A DNA stretch of 64,000 nt, taken from the NCBI GenBank assembly GCA_016705245.1, contig JADIYM010000013.1, positions 1-64,000 on the forward strand. Direction: 5' to 3'. A program made the translations under genes and the position numbers. The notes under the pieces are model-generated. The model did not search any database, was not told where the DNA came from, and saw only the letters and a list, made by a program, of their open reading frames with translations. This DNA is from Blastocatellia bacterium (lineage in GTDB: Bacteria; Acidobacteriota; Blastocatellia; UBA7656; JADIYM01). How positions within the stretch are numbered: the first letter of the stretch is position 1; every line of letters starts with the position of its first letter. Positions 26,625-35,016 of the stretch are shown piece by piece.

Positions 26625-27773
26625 TCAAACGGGGTCCTGCCGGGAGTCGGCGTCGCGGGTGGCGCGGACAAAGTAGTCGCCGAGTTGGGGAAATGCGTTC
26701 AGCAGGCGAACGCCAGCCCGCGCCACCGCCGGCCGGAACAGCCCGGCCTGAAGCACTCTTCCGATACCGAGCTGACGCCGGAAGCCCGCTCTCCACGACC
26801 GGTCGTACTCGCGCTTCAACTCGTCAAACGCGATCTTCCCCTCGAGAAATCCGGCAACCAGCGGTCCGGCCATCGCGGCCGATCGGAGCGCCATCGCCAT
26901 GCCGTCGCCACACAGCGGAGCGATCATCGCCGCCGTGTCGCCAACCATCACGACGTCACCCTCGAATGTCGACCTGGTCCTGAACGACACCTGCGACACG
27001 CTGACTGGCCTGTCCATTGCGGGCTCCAACACATCGAACCGCCTGGCGAGCGCCGCGTTCGTCCGCATCAGTCCGTCTCTCAGCGCGTCATACGACCGGC
27101 CGGCGTCGCGCAGCGCAGAAACCCTGGCGATCAGGCAAACATTCACGAGCCCGTTCTCTACGTGCGACATCCCGCAGTACCCTCCGTCGAATGCGTGCAA
27201 CTCGACCCAGTCGTTGAGGTCGGCGCCCCGATAATGCATCTTGAACGCCACGAACTCGCTGCCGCCGGAACCGGCCTGGCGTCCAAGTGATCGATCGAGC
27301 CGCGAGCGCTTGCCGAACGCGCCGATGACCGTCCGGGCACGCTCCTCCACGATCTGACCGTCGACCTGAAAACGCACCGTGAATCCGTCGAATGCCGTTC
27401 CCGACACATCGCGCACGACCGTTCCCTGCCGTCCCTCCGCACCGGCGCGCGTCGCCGCTCCGAAGAGCAACGGATCGAGGCTCCACCTGCTCAATCCGAT
27501 CGCCTCCCCCGGCAGATTCGCCCGCCATTCGCGGCCGTCCCGCGTCGTGATTGCGACGCGGCGAATCGACGCCGGCTTCGCGCCATCGATCTCGTCCTCG
27601 ACACCGAGCTCGCGAAACAGCCCGCGAACTTCAGGCGAAAGGAACTCGCCGCACAGTTTGTGAACCGGATAGACCTCGGACTCGAGCAACAACACACCGT
27701 GACCCCGACGAGCCAGCTGCACGGCCATCGAACATCCCGCCAACCCGCCGCCAATGACGATCACATCACGCAT
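26625..27773 (-). CDS. FAD-dependent oxidoreductase (geranylgeranyl reductase-like)
   Basis: This 382-residue flavoprotein has the N-terminal dinucleotide motif VIVIGGGLAGCSMAVQLA, CGEFLSPEV near the FAD ribose site, and the GD motif GDVVMVGDTAAMIAPLCGDG, as in group A flavin monooxygenases and geranylgeranyl reductases. The ATG at 27773 overlaps the methyltransferase stop by 8 bases (ATGCGTGA); a start 7 codons upstream is possible. Together with the type III polyketide synthase it probably oxidises or reduces the aromatic or pyrone lipid product. This is an inference from the arrangement, which resembles srsA-B-C of Streptomyces griseus. Confidence 0.85.
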   Translation of the reverse strand: MRDVIVIGGGLAGCSMAVQLARRGHGVLLLESEVYPVHKLCGEFLSPEVRGLFRELGVEDEIDGAKPASIRRVAITTRDGREWRANLPGEAIGLSRWSLDPLLFGAATRAGAEGRQGTVVRDVSGTAFDGFTVRFQVDGQIVEERARTVIGAFGKRSRLDRSLGRQAGSGGSEFVAFKMHYRGADLNDWVELHAFDGGYCGMSHVENGLVNVCLIARVSALRDAGRSYDALRDGLMRTNAALARRFDVLEPAMDRPVSVSQVSFRTRSTFEGDVVMVGDTAAMIAPLCGDGMAMALRSAAMAGPLVAGFLEGKIAFDELKREYDRSWRAGFRRQLGIGRVLQAGLFRPAVARAGVRLLNAFPQLGDYFVRATRDADSRQDPV

Positions 27774-28494
27774 CGACGGACTCAGATCTCGCATCGCGAG
27801 GTATCACGACCTGCCAACGGAAGGCCCAGCGCCATCTCACCGTGAACCGGAGCCGCGTCAGCCGTTCCAACTCGTCGAGATCGTCGCGCACGAATGCGCG
27901 GCGAACGGACAGGGGGCCGTCGTTGCGAACGATCGGGCTCGCCGGGAAGAGGCGCGTCAGCGTCCAGATGCCAGCAAATGCCAGCGGATGCCGGTGCAGA
28001 TCGTTGACGATTACTCCCCGCCTCGATATCGCGTGCATCGCGACCAGGAACTGCGCGACGACAGGTGTCGGAAAGTGGTGCGCGAAAAGCGAGCACATCA
28101 CGACGTCGAAGGACTGCTCCCGAAACGGCAGAGCGAGGACGTCGGCCTGCACGACCGATGCTCCATCGAGTCCGGAAAGCGACTTCGCCGCGAACGCCGC
28201 CGCCGCAAAACTCAGATCGCACGTCACGACCCTCACGTCGCGCCCGTTCGCGCGCCCCCACTCGACGAGCCTGCGCGCCATGTCGCCGCCGCCGGCGCCG
28301 ACGTCGAGCACGCGAATCACCGAATCGCCAGGCTCCACCAACTTCTCGAACGCTCGAATCGTTGTCGCGTATCCGCCAAGGAAGCGATTGATCGTCGCGA
28401 GATTCGACAACACGCGGTCCATGTCTGCCGCGTCGAGCGTCATGTCGTCGATGATCTCTCTCTCGGTCGCGCGATGTCGAAAGCCCGATCCCAT
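27766..28494 (-). CDS. class I SAM methyltransferase of the polyketide cassette
   Basis: This protein of about 242 residues has motif I VLDVGAGGGDMARRLVEWG, an acidic residue after strand 2 (VVTCDLSF), and DVLALPFREQSFDVVMCS. The start was set at the ATG at 28494; a GTG at 28524 would add ten residues and neither has a good ribosome site. Its stop overlaps the flavoprotein start. Methyltransferases in such cassettes O- or C-methylate the resorcinol or quinone head group. The exact acceptor is unknown. Confidence 0.82.
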   Translation of the reverse strand: MGSGFRHRATEREIIDDMTLDAADMDRVLSNLATINRFLGGYATTIRAFEKLVEPGDSVIRVLDVGAGGGDMARRLVEWGRANGRDVRVVTCDLSFAAAAFAAKSLSGLDGASVVQADVLALPFREQSFDVVMCSLFAHHFPTPVVAQFLVAMHAISRRGVIVNDLHRHPLAFAGIWTLTRLFPASPIVRNDGPLSVRRAFVRDDLDELERLTRLRFTVRWRWAFRWQVVIPRDARSESVDA

Positions 28495-28552
28495 GCAAAA
28501 CGCGAGAGCCGTCGCCGTCCTCACACCGACTCGAGGAGCATCGATTCAAGCG

Positions 28553-29671
28553 TCAGTCCCGGCCAAACGCGAGCGCGACGCCGAGGTCTCCGGCTTCCCG
28601 CGACGTGCCGAGGGTCGCGTCGAGAACGAACAGGATCGTCGGCGATGACATGTTTCCGAATCGGGCCAGGACGTCGTACGACCCGGCCACGTCAGCTTCC
28701 GTCAGGTCGAGCCGGTCACGCACCGTGTCGACGATTCGACGGCCACCTGGATGTACCGCCCAGAACCGCACATCGGCCATCGTCAGGCGGTTTCGCGAGA
28801 GCAGTTCCTCCGCAAACGGAGCGATGCCGCGCTCGAGCGTCGCCGGAACTTCCGCCGACAACGTCATCTGGAATCCGGTGTCAATCACCGTCCACGTCAT
28901 CTGCGTCTCAGTGTCCTCCTCGATGCGCGAGTACGAATCAACGATCCGAAACGCCGGACGAGTCGCCGGAGGCCGCTCCGACGTGACGAGCGCGGCCGCG
29001 GCACCGTCGCTGAACAGGCAGTTGGCAATCACGTTGTCCATCGTCAACTCGTTCTGGAAGTGAATCGAGCACAGCTCGACACAAACCACGAGCACGACGG
29101 CGTCGTCTCGGCTGGCGCACGCCGCCGCCGCGGCGCGCAACGCCGGAAACGCCGCGTAGCAGCCCATGAAGCCGACGACCGTTCGTTCGACGTCGGGTCG
29201 CAAGTCGAGGTCCTTTGCCAGCAGCGTGTCGATTCCCGGCGCGAAGAAGCCCGTGCATGTCACGACGATCAAATGCGTGACGTCGGACCTGAGGACCTCG
29301 GGAGCGCGATCGAAACAGGCGCGCGCGGCGTTGAACGCAAGCGGTGGTGCCTCGCGCCGATACAGCTCCATTCGTTCGGCCGTCGTCGGCGCCGGCGAGA
29401 GACTCCACGTCGGCGGGTAGAATGTAAAGTCGGCGGGCTCGGCCACATAGTCGGGAACGACCGACGAGCGCGACTGAATCGCCGACGAGCGGTACACGCG
29501 TTCAATCGCGGCCTGCGCCCACCTCGCATCCCGCGAGTCCGGCACGACTGGACCGGTTTGCTCGATGGCGACGCGCTTTGCCCACGCCGCGACCTCGGCC
29601 TGCGGGGCCCGAAATCTCGGGACGGCCGTTCCGATCGCCCGAATGTAGGCCTGGCGACGATTGTCGGTCAC
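28553..29671 (-). CDS. type III polyketide synthase (chalcone/stilbene synthase family)
   Basis: This 372-residue thiolase-fold enzyme condenses malonyl-CoA onto a fatty acyl starter. The catalytic triad is visible: Cys171 in VVGFMGCYAAFPAL, His307 in WAVHPGG and Asn340 in RFGNMSSPT. The GTG at 29671 was chosen because it gives the family length; the frame is open another 91 codons into the divergent gene region but that part is basic shadow sequence. It leads a three-gene unit with a methyltransferase and a flavoprotein, the architecture of bacterial alkylresorcinol/phenolic lipid clusters. The product class is inferred. Confidence 0.9.
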   Translation of the reverse strand: MTDNRRQAYIRAIGTAVPRFRAPQAEVAAWAKRVAIEQTGPVVPDSRDARWAQAAIERVYRSSAIQSRSSVVPDYVAEPADFTFYPPTWSLSPAPTTAERMELYRREAPPLAFNAARACFDRAPEVLRSDVTHLIVVTCTGFFAPGIDTLLAKDLDLRPDVERTVVGFMGCYAAFPALRAAAAACASRDDAVVLVVCVELCSIHFQNELTMDNVIANCLFSDGAAAALVTSERPPATRPAFRIVDSYSRIEEDTETQMTWTVIDTGFQMTLSAEVPATLERGIAPFAEELLSRNRLTMADVRFWAVHPGGRRIVDTVRDRLDLTEADVAGSYDVLARFGNMSSPTILFVLDATLGTSREAGDLGVALAFGRD

Positions 29672-29768
29672 TGCGGGGATTATGGACCGGCGTCCTGTGG
29701 CGCGCCAGCGGCGGCCACGGTCACCCACGCATTGCTTTTCACCTCCGTTCCATCTATGTATCTCGTCA

Positions 29769-31301
29769 ATGTGGCCTGAGGCTCTCCGCACCGGGGACTG
29801 GTACGTCAACATTCCGGCAACGGCACTCGCGTTCATCGCGCTCGCACTCCTCGTGCTGCGCTTGCGTCGCGAGCAGCGCGCGCACGTGCTGCGCGTCACG
29901 GCCTTCTTCGCGGTATCGATCCTTGCGGCCTTCGTCGACGGCATCTCGGAGGCGCTCGGTTATTCGCGCGTCGCCGTCTATGCGCGAGAAGTTGCCGTCG
30001 TCATTGCCGGCATCAGCATCATCATCATTTCCGGAAGCGTCATCTTCCGGATCATCCTGCCGACGTTCCGGCTCATGCCGCCGCGAATCCTGCAGGACGT
30101 CCTCATCGCGATCTCGCTCATCATCTTTGGTCTGGTGCGGCTCGGCAACAAAGGCATCGATCCGGCGAATATCTTCACGACATCGGCGCTCATCACCGCA
30201 GTCATCGCACTTTCGCTGCAGGACACTCTCGGCAACATCCTCGGCGGACTCGCGCTTCAACTGGACCGGTCCGTTCAGGTCGGCGACTGGGTGCACATCG
30301 ACGACGTCGAGGGCCAGGTCGTCGAGATTGGATGGCGGCAAACGTCGATCGAAACGAACAACTGGGAAACGATCGTCGTGCCGAACAGCGTGCTGGTCAA
30401 ACACCGGTTCCTCGTGCTCGGCCGTCGCACCGGTCAGCCACTTCAGCACCGCCGGTGGATTCCCTTCTACGTGGATTCGGTACACGCCCCCGACGTCGTG
30501 ATCGAAGCCGTCCAGTCGTCACTGCGGTACATGGACCTGCCGGCCGTTTCGAAAACGCCGCCGCCGCAGTGTTTCCTGCTGCAGCTCGCCGAGAGTCCCG
30601 CGCGATACGCCGTCAGCTACTGGCTGACCGATCTCACGCAGATGAATCCGACCGATTCGTCGATTCGCGTCCAGGCGTTCCTCGCGCTCAAGCGCACCGG
30701 CATTCCAATTGCGGTGCCGGGCCGCAACGTCTTCCTGACGGAGGACACGAGCGAGCGGCGGGAGATGCGCAAGGAGCAGGAGCTCGCGCAGCGGATGATG
30801 GCGCTGAGGGCGGTCGACCTGTTCCGCGGATTCTCGGCGGATGAACTGCAGCAACTCGCCGAGCGCCTCAAGCCGGCTCCGTACGTCGCTGGTGACTTCC
30901 TCGTTCGTCAGGGCACGCCCGGCAGCAGGCTCTACATCATCGTCGAGGGGCGCGCCGACGTGCTCGTCGAAAGCGTGCAGACCGAGCGCGCGAAGGTTGC
31001 GGAGCTCGGACCTGGCGACTTCTTTGGCGAGATGGCGCTCATGACGGGCGAAGTGCGGTCCGCGTCGGTGATCGCCCGGACCAATCTGCTCGTGTATCGG
31101 CTCGACAAGGAATCGTTCCGGGACCTGCTCGCTTCACGCACCGATGTCGCCGAGCAGATCTCGACCCTGCTCGCGAGCCGACGGGCCGAGCTCGATGCGG
31201 TCCGAGAGAACCTCGACGCCGAGGCACTTGCGGCGCGAGCCGCGGCGACGCGTCGCGACATCCGGCAGAAGATCTGGCAGCTGTTCGGTCTCGAAGACTG
31301 A
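29769..31301 (+). CDS. MscS-like channel with C-terminal cyclic-nucleotide-binding domain (bCNG type)
   Basis: This 510-residue protein has several N-terminal membrane helices. They are followed by the MscS pore and beta domain (VIALSLQDTLGNILGGLALQ, VGDWVHIDDVEGQVVEIGWR, VVPNSVLVKH). After about residue 340 comes a CNBD (FRGFSADELQQLAERLKPAP, SRLYIIVEGRADVLVE, LGPGDFFGEMALMTGEVRSA). By family these channels conduct ions when cyclic nucleotide binds and respond poorly to tension. The phosphate-binding cassette reads GEMALMTGEVRSASV. The usual arginine that contacts the phosphate is present. The ATG at 29769 was chosen; the frame extends to 29661 but overlaps the divergent synthase start. Confidence 0.88.
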   Translation: MWPEALRTGDWYVNIPATALAFIALALLVLRLRREQRAHVLRVTAFFAVSILAAFVDGISEALGYSRVAVYAREVAVVIAGISIIIISGSVIFRIILPTFRLMPPRILQDVLIAISLIIFGLVRLGNKGIDPANIFTTSALITAVIALSLQDTLGNILGGLALQLDRSVQVGDWVHIDDVEGQVVEIGWRQTSIETNNWETIVVPNSVLVKHRFLVLGRRTGQPLQHRRWIPFYVDSVHAPDVVIEAVQSSLRYMDLPAVSKTPPPQCFLLQLAESPARYAVSYWLTDLTQMNPTDSSIRVQAFLALKRTGIPIAVPGRNVFLTEDTSERREMRKEQELAQRMMALRAVDLFRGFSADELQQLAERLKPAPYVAGDFLVRQGTPGSRLYIIVEGRADVLVESVQTERAKVAELGPGDFFGEMALMTGEVRSASVIARTNLLVYRLDKESFRDLLASRTDVAEQISTLLASRRAELDAVRENLDAEALAARAAATRRDIRQKIWQLFGLED

Positions 31302-31315
31302 AATCGGTGGTGACG

Positions 31316-32224
31316 CTACACGCTGGCGTCGCCGGCGCTGGCGTCGGGTTCTCTCAGAAGGTCGATGAATTTCCGCGCGGCGACTGAGAGAGTCCGGTTG
31401 CGCTTCGAGATCACGCCGATCGGGCGGTCGATCACGGGCCGGAGCGGGATGGCGCGCAGGGTGCCGACGCGTACCTCCTGGACCACGGTTATGCTGGGGA
31501 CGGCCGAGATGCCGAGACCGAGCTCGACAGAGCGCTTGATGGTCTCGATGTTGTCGAACTCCATGCCGATGTCGAGTCGAACTCCGGCGGCCTCGGCGTG
31601 CCGATCGATGGCCTGACGCGTTGGAATGTCCTTGTCGAAGCCGATGAACGGCGTGGCTGCAAGGTGGCGCAGAGAGACCGTTCGTCTCGCGGCGAGAGGG
31701 TGGTCAGGAGCGCAGATCACGACGAGCCGGTCGGTACGGAGCGGCGCGACCGAGATTCGGGACTGCTCCGCGGGGTAGGCGACGATACCGAGGTCGATGC
31801 GCTCGCTGAGGCAGTCGTCGTATATGCGATTCGTGCGGTTGTACTCGAGCTGAATACGCGCCTTGGGATAACGCTGCAGGAACGCGCGAACGTATCGCGG
31901 CAGTTCGTGAAGGCCGACGGTGTAGATCGTGGCTACGCGCACCGTGCCAGTGACGTCACCGACGACGTCGTTGACGCGTTCGGCCAGGTCTCGATAGCGA
32001 CCGAGAATGTCCCGGCAGCCGTCGTAGAAGACGGTTCCGGCGGGGGTTGGTCCGTGGCCGCGGCGTCCCTTAGATCGGTCGATGAGTAGTGTGCCGAGCT
32101 GGGACTCGATGGACTGGATCCGGCGGGTGACTGCCGTCTGGGTGAGCGAGTTGAGCGCCCCGGCGCGAGAGAAGCTGCCGGTCTCGATGATGTCGCAGAA
32201 GATCTTCATGTCGTCGAGGCTCAT
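31316..32224 (-). CDS. LysR-family transcriptional regulator
   Basis: This 302-residue regulator has an N-terminal winged helix (FCDIIETGSFSRAGALNSLT, TQTAVTRRIQSIESQLGTLL) and a C-terminal co-inducer-binding domain (RVATIYTVGLHELPRYV, DLGIVAYPAEQSRISV). It is divergently arranged to the cystathionine beta-synthase-like gene with a 459-base spacer, the classic position of a LysR activator of sulfur amino-acid genes. Its ligand and target are not known, and a large palindrome in the spacer is a dispersed repeat, not obviously its operator. Confidence 0.9.
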   Translation of the reverse strand: MSLDDMKIFCDIIETGSFSRAGALNSLTQTAVTRRIQSIESQLGTLLIDRSKGRRGHGPTPAGTVFYDGCRDILGRYRDLAERVNDVVGDVTGTVRVATIYTVGLHELPRYVRAFLQRYPKARIQLEYNRTNRIYDDCLSERIDLGIVAYPAEQSRISVAPLRTDRLVVICAPDHPLAARRTVSLRHLAATPFIGFDKDIPTRQAIDRHAEAAGVRLDIGMEFDNIETIKRSVELGLGISAVPSITVVQEVRVGTLRAIPLRPVIDRPIGVISKRNRTLSVAARKFIDLLREPDASAGDASV

Positions 32225-32457
32225 ATATGCGATTGAAGCATATGTTGAATTCGAATTATGAATTTTTGTGGTTGGGGAGGTTCATGTAGAGTTCGCCGGG
32301 TTCGAGTGAAGGTGGGCGACGCGCTGGGGATGGCTGCAGGTCTGTGAGCATGTCGGTGTGCGGTTTCGTTGGGTCCCTTTGGTAGCCGGCGATTATGCGG
32401 GGGCCTGGAGAACGAACCGGGGCGTGGCTCACCTTCGTTCGGGTTGGTCGTCTCAGA

Positions 32458-32554
32458 CTCAGTGCCTCCGTGCCTCCGTGCCTCCGTGCCTCTGTGTGCG
32501 AAGCTCTTCTCGATCCGACAAGAGCTTCGCACACAGAGGCACGGAGGCACTGAG
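32458..32554. repeat. long palindrome, family 2 (copy 1)
   Basis: The left arm 32458-32508 and right arm 32520-32554 are reverse complements around an 11-base loop. The right arm begins AAGAGCTTCGCACACAGAGG. The left arm is 16-18 bases longer because its GCCTCCGTG unit is repeated three times in tandem. A second copy with the same central sequence lies at 62476-62580. The rest of the 459-base spacer between the LysR gene and 32684 shows nothing else coding; a ribosome-site-like AAAGG precedes the GTG of the next gene. Confidence 0.85.
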
Positions 32555-32683
32555 CCACAGAGACTCGAAATCGCGCCGGCTGGCATCCCGCGCCCTCATT
32601 CCCGCATCTCGCTGACTTCTCCAGACAATCCAAAGTCCAGCTGCTTGGCGCTCGATCCAGGCGAAAGGTAGACTCTCGAACCC

Positions 32684-33634
32684 GTGCAGCCCGCGAAAGA
32701 ACATCGTCCATCCCCGAAAACCGTCGAGTCCATCATCGAGCTCATCGGCAACACCCCGATGCTCCACCTCAATCGCGTCGTCCCCGAGAACGCCGCGGAC
32801 GTCTTCGCCAAACTCGAGTACCTGAACCCGGGACTGAGCGTGAAGGATCGACCGGCACTCGGCATGATCCTCGATGCCGAGGAACGTGGAGTCCTCAAGC
32901 CCGGCGCGACCATCATCGAACCGACAGCCGGCAACACCGGAATCGGACTCGCCCTGGTCGCCCGCGCGAAGGGTTATCGCGTCATCCTCGTCGTTCCGGA
33001 CGGCTACTCGAAGGAAAAGCAGCTTCTCATGCAGGCACTCGGCGGAGAGGTGGTGAGCGTGCCGATGGCCGAAGGCATGAAGGCCGCACTTCGACGGGCC
33101 GAAGAGCTCTCTGCCGAGATCCCCGACTCGTTCATACCGCAGCAGTTCACCAATCCGGCAAACCCCGACTTTCACGCCGCAACAACCGGCCGTGAGATCT
33201 TCGAGCAGATGGACGGTCGCATCGACGCCATCGTCATCGGCAGCGGTTCCGGCGGCACGTTCACCGGCGTCGCCCGGTACCTCCGCGAGCGGCTGCCGGA
33301 CATGCAGTGCTTCTCTGTCGAGAGCGAAGGGTCGGCGCTCGGAGGCGGCGAGCCATACCCGCATCGACTCGAAGGCATCGGCTCGACGTTCGTCCCGGCG
33401 AACTTCGATGCCGAGCTCTGTTGCGAGATCATCGTTGCCAACGATTGCGACGCGTTCGGAATGACGAAACGCCTGGCCGCCGAGGAAGGCGTGCTCTCAG
33501 GCGGGTCCGGTGGTGCGAACGTCTGGGCCGCCATTGAAGTCGCCACCCGGCTCGGCGCCGGGCGCCGCATCGTCACCATCATTCCGGACTCGTCCGAGCG
33601 GTATATGAGCAAGGGCATCTTCGACCAGGCCTGA
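32684..33634 (+). CDS. cystathionine beta-synthase / O-acetylserine sulfhydrylase family PLP enzyme
   Basis: This 316-residue fold-type II PLP enzyme has NPGLSVKDRPALGMILDAE with the Schiff-base lysine, PTAGNTGIGLALVARAKG for the asparagine loop, GSGSGGTFTGVARYL as the phosphate cradle and EGVLSGGSGGANVW near the C-terminus. The EGVLSGGSGG and TAGNTG forms resemble cystathionine beta-synthase catalytic cores more than CysK. The CBS regulatory domain is absent. The start is a GTG behind AAAGG. With the gamma-lyase 42 bases downstream it gives reverse transsulfuration from homocysteine to cysteine. Confidence 0.88.
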   Translation: MQPAKEHRPSPKTVESIIELIGNTPMLHLNRVVPENAADVFAKLEYLNPGLSVKDRPALGMILDAEERGVLKPGATIIEPTAGNTGIGLALVARAKGYRVILVVPDGYSKEKQLLMQALGGEVVSVPMAEGMKAALRRAEELSAEIPDSFIPQQFTNPANPDFHAATTGREIFEQMDGRIDAIVIGSGSGGTFTGVARYLRERLPDMQCFSVESEGSALGGGEPYPHRLEGIGSTFVPANFDAELCCEIIVANDCDAFGMTKRLAAEEGVLSGGSGGANVWAAIEVATRLGAGRRIVTIIPDSSERYMSKGIFDQA

Positions 33635-33676
33635 TCCGGCCGCTCGTTCCAACCCACTTCACAACCGAGAGACTTC

Positions 33677-34819
33677 ATGCGTTTCGACACGAAAGCCATT
33701 CACGCCGGTCAGGAACCGGACCCGTCAACCGGAGCCGTCACCGTGCCGATCTACCAGACGTCCACGTACGTCCAGGATGCGCTCGGTCAACACAAGGGTT
33801 ACGAATACGCGCGCACGAAAAATCCGACGCGCTCGGCGCTCGAGTCCTGCATTGCGGCCCTCGAGGGAGGAACCCACGGCGTCTGTTTTGCTTCGGGAAT
33901 GGCCGCCATCACGACGCTGGCGATGTTGCTCACCGCCGGCGATCACACGATCGTCTCTGACAACACCTACGGCGGGACGTTCCGGGTCTTCGACAAGGTG
34001 ATGAGCAAGCTCGGACTGGAGTTCAGTTACGTCGATACATCGGATCCCGAGCTGGTCCGGGCCGCCATCCGGCCAACGACGAAGATGATCTTCATCGAGA
34101 CACCGACGAATCCCGTAATGCGGCTGACGGACATAGCCGCCATGGCCGAGATCGCACGTGAACAGGGCGTCATCGTCGTCGTCGACAACACTTTCATGAG
34201 CCCGTATTTCCAGCGGCCGATCGAACATGGCGCCGACGTCGTCGTCCATTCGACGACAAAATACCTGAACGGTCACAGCGACGGCGTCGGCGGCGCCGTC
34301 GTCGTGAAGGACGCCGACCTTGCCGACCGGCTCTACTTTCTGCAGAACGCTGCCGGCGCGATCCTTTCTCCAATGGACTCGTTCCTCGTCCTTAGGGGAA
34401 TAAAGACCCTCGGAGTGCGAATGCGCCAGCACGACGTGAACGGACGTCGGATCGCATCGTTTCTGTCAGAGCATCCCAGGGTGCTTTCGGTCCTTTACCC
34501 GGGACTTGCGTCCCATCCCCAGCACGATCTCGCACTCCGCCAGATGAGTGGTTTCGGTGGCATGATCGCCTTCGAGACGGGCTCTCTCGAAAATGCGCGC
34601 GCCGTGCTCGAAGCCGTGCGGCTCTGCTCGCTGGCCGAATCCCTCGGCGGTGTCGAGACCTTGATCTGCCACCCCGCTTCCATGACGCACGCCTCAGTGC
34701 CGGTTGCGGATCGGGAACGCCTCGGCATCTCGGATGGGCTCGTTCGAATCTCGGTCGGGATCGAGGACGTCGACGACCTCGTCGATGACATCGACCAGGC
34801 CCTCTCTGCCATAGCGTGA
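33677..34819 (+). CDS. cystathionine gamma-lyase / gamma-synthase family PLP enzyme
   Basis: This 380-residue Cys/Met-metabolism enzyme has YEYARTKNPTRSALESCIA, VCFASGMAAITTLAMLLTAG and VVVDNTFMSPYFQRPIEHGA. The PLP lysine lies in VVHSTTKYLNGHSD and the C-terminal signature is SLGGVETLICHPASMTHASV. It is co-directional with the beta-synthase-like gene, which favours the gamma-lyase assignment (cystathionine to cysteine plus 2-oxobutyrate). GAGAG lies ahead of the ATG. Confidence 0.9.
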   Translation: MRFDTKAIHAGQEPDPSTGAVTVPIYQTSTYVQDALGQHKGYEYARTKNPTRSALESCIAALEGGTHGVCFASGMAAITTLAMLLTAGDHTIVSDNTYGGTFRVFDKVMSKLGLEFSYVDTSDPELVRAAIRPTTKMIFIETPTNPVMRLTDIAAMAEIAREQGVIVVVDNTFMSPYFQRPIEHGADVVVHSTTKYLNGHSDGVGGAVVVKDADLADRLYFLQNAAGAILSPMDSFLVLRGIKTLGVRMRQHDVNGRRIASFLSEHPRVLSVLYPGLASHPQHDLALRQMSGFGGMIAFETGSLENARAVLEAVRLCSLAESLGGVETLICHPASMTHASVPVADRERLGISDGLVRISVGIEDVDDLVDDIDQALSAIA

Positions 34820-34976
34820 CGTGCAGAGGGATATGCCACGAGCTCGTGACCGACCCTTGCGCTACCGCGCACGGTACTGACGCGCGATGTGCGCGATGTC
34901 ACGCGGTGGGCGCTCCGATTGCGGGTGCCGCTCATACCCGGTTCCGCCGCTATCAGGTGCCCCTCGGCCATTTTCG

Positions 34977-35005
34977 TTTTGCCTCGTATCCGATTTGCAT
35001 ATAAT
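34977..35005 (+). promoter_or_regulatory. putative promoter of the PP2C gene (near-leaderless)
   Basis: A perfect TATAAT (35000-35005) is placed 17 bases after TTTTGC, a weak -35. The expected start site falls only about 5 bases before the ATG at 35017, so the message would be leaderless or nearly so. The 180 bases upstream hold a half copy of the 18609 palindrome (GACCCTTGCGCTACCG at 34852-34867) and no gene. Confidence 0.5.
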
Positions 35006-35016
35006 GGTTTGCACCT

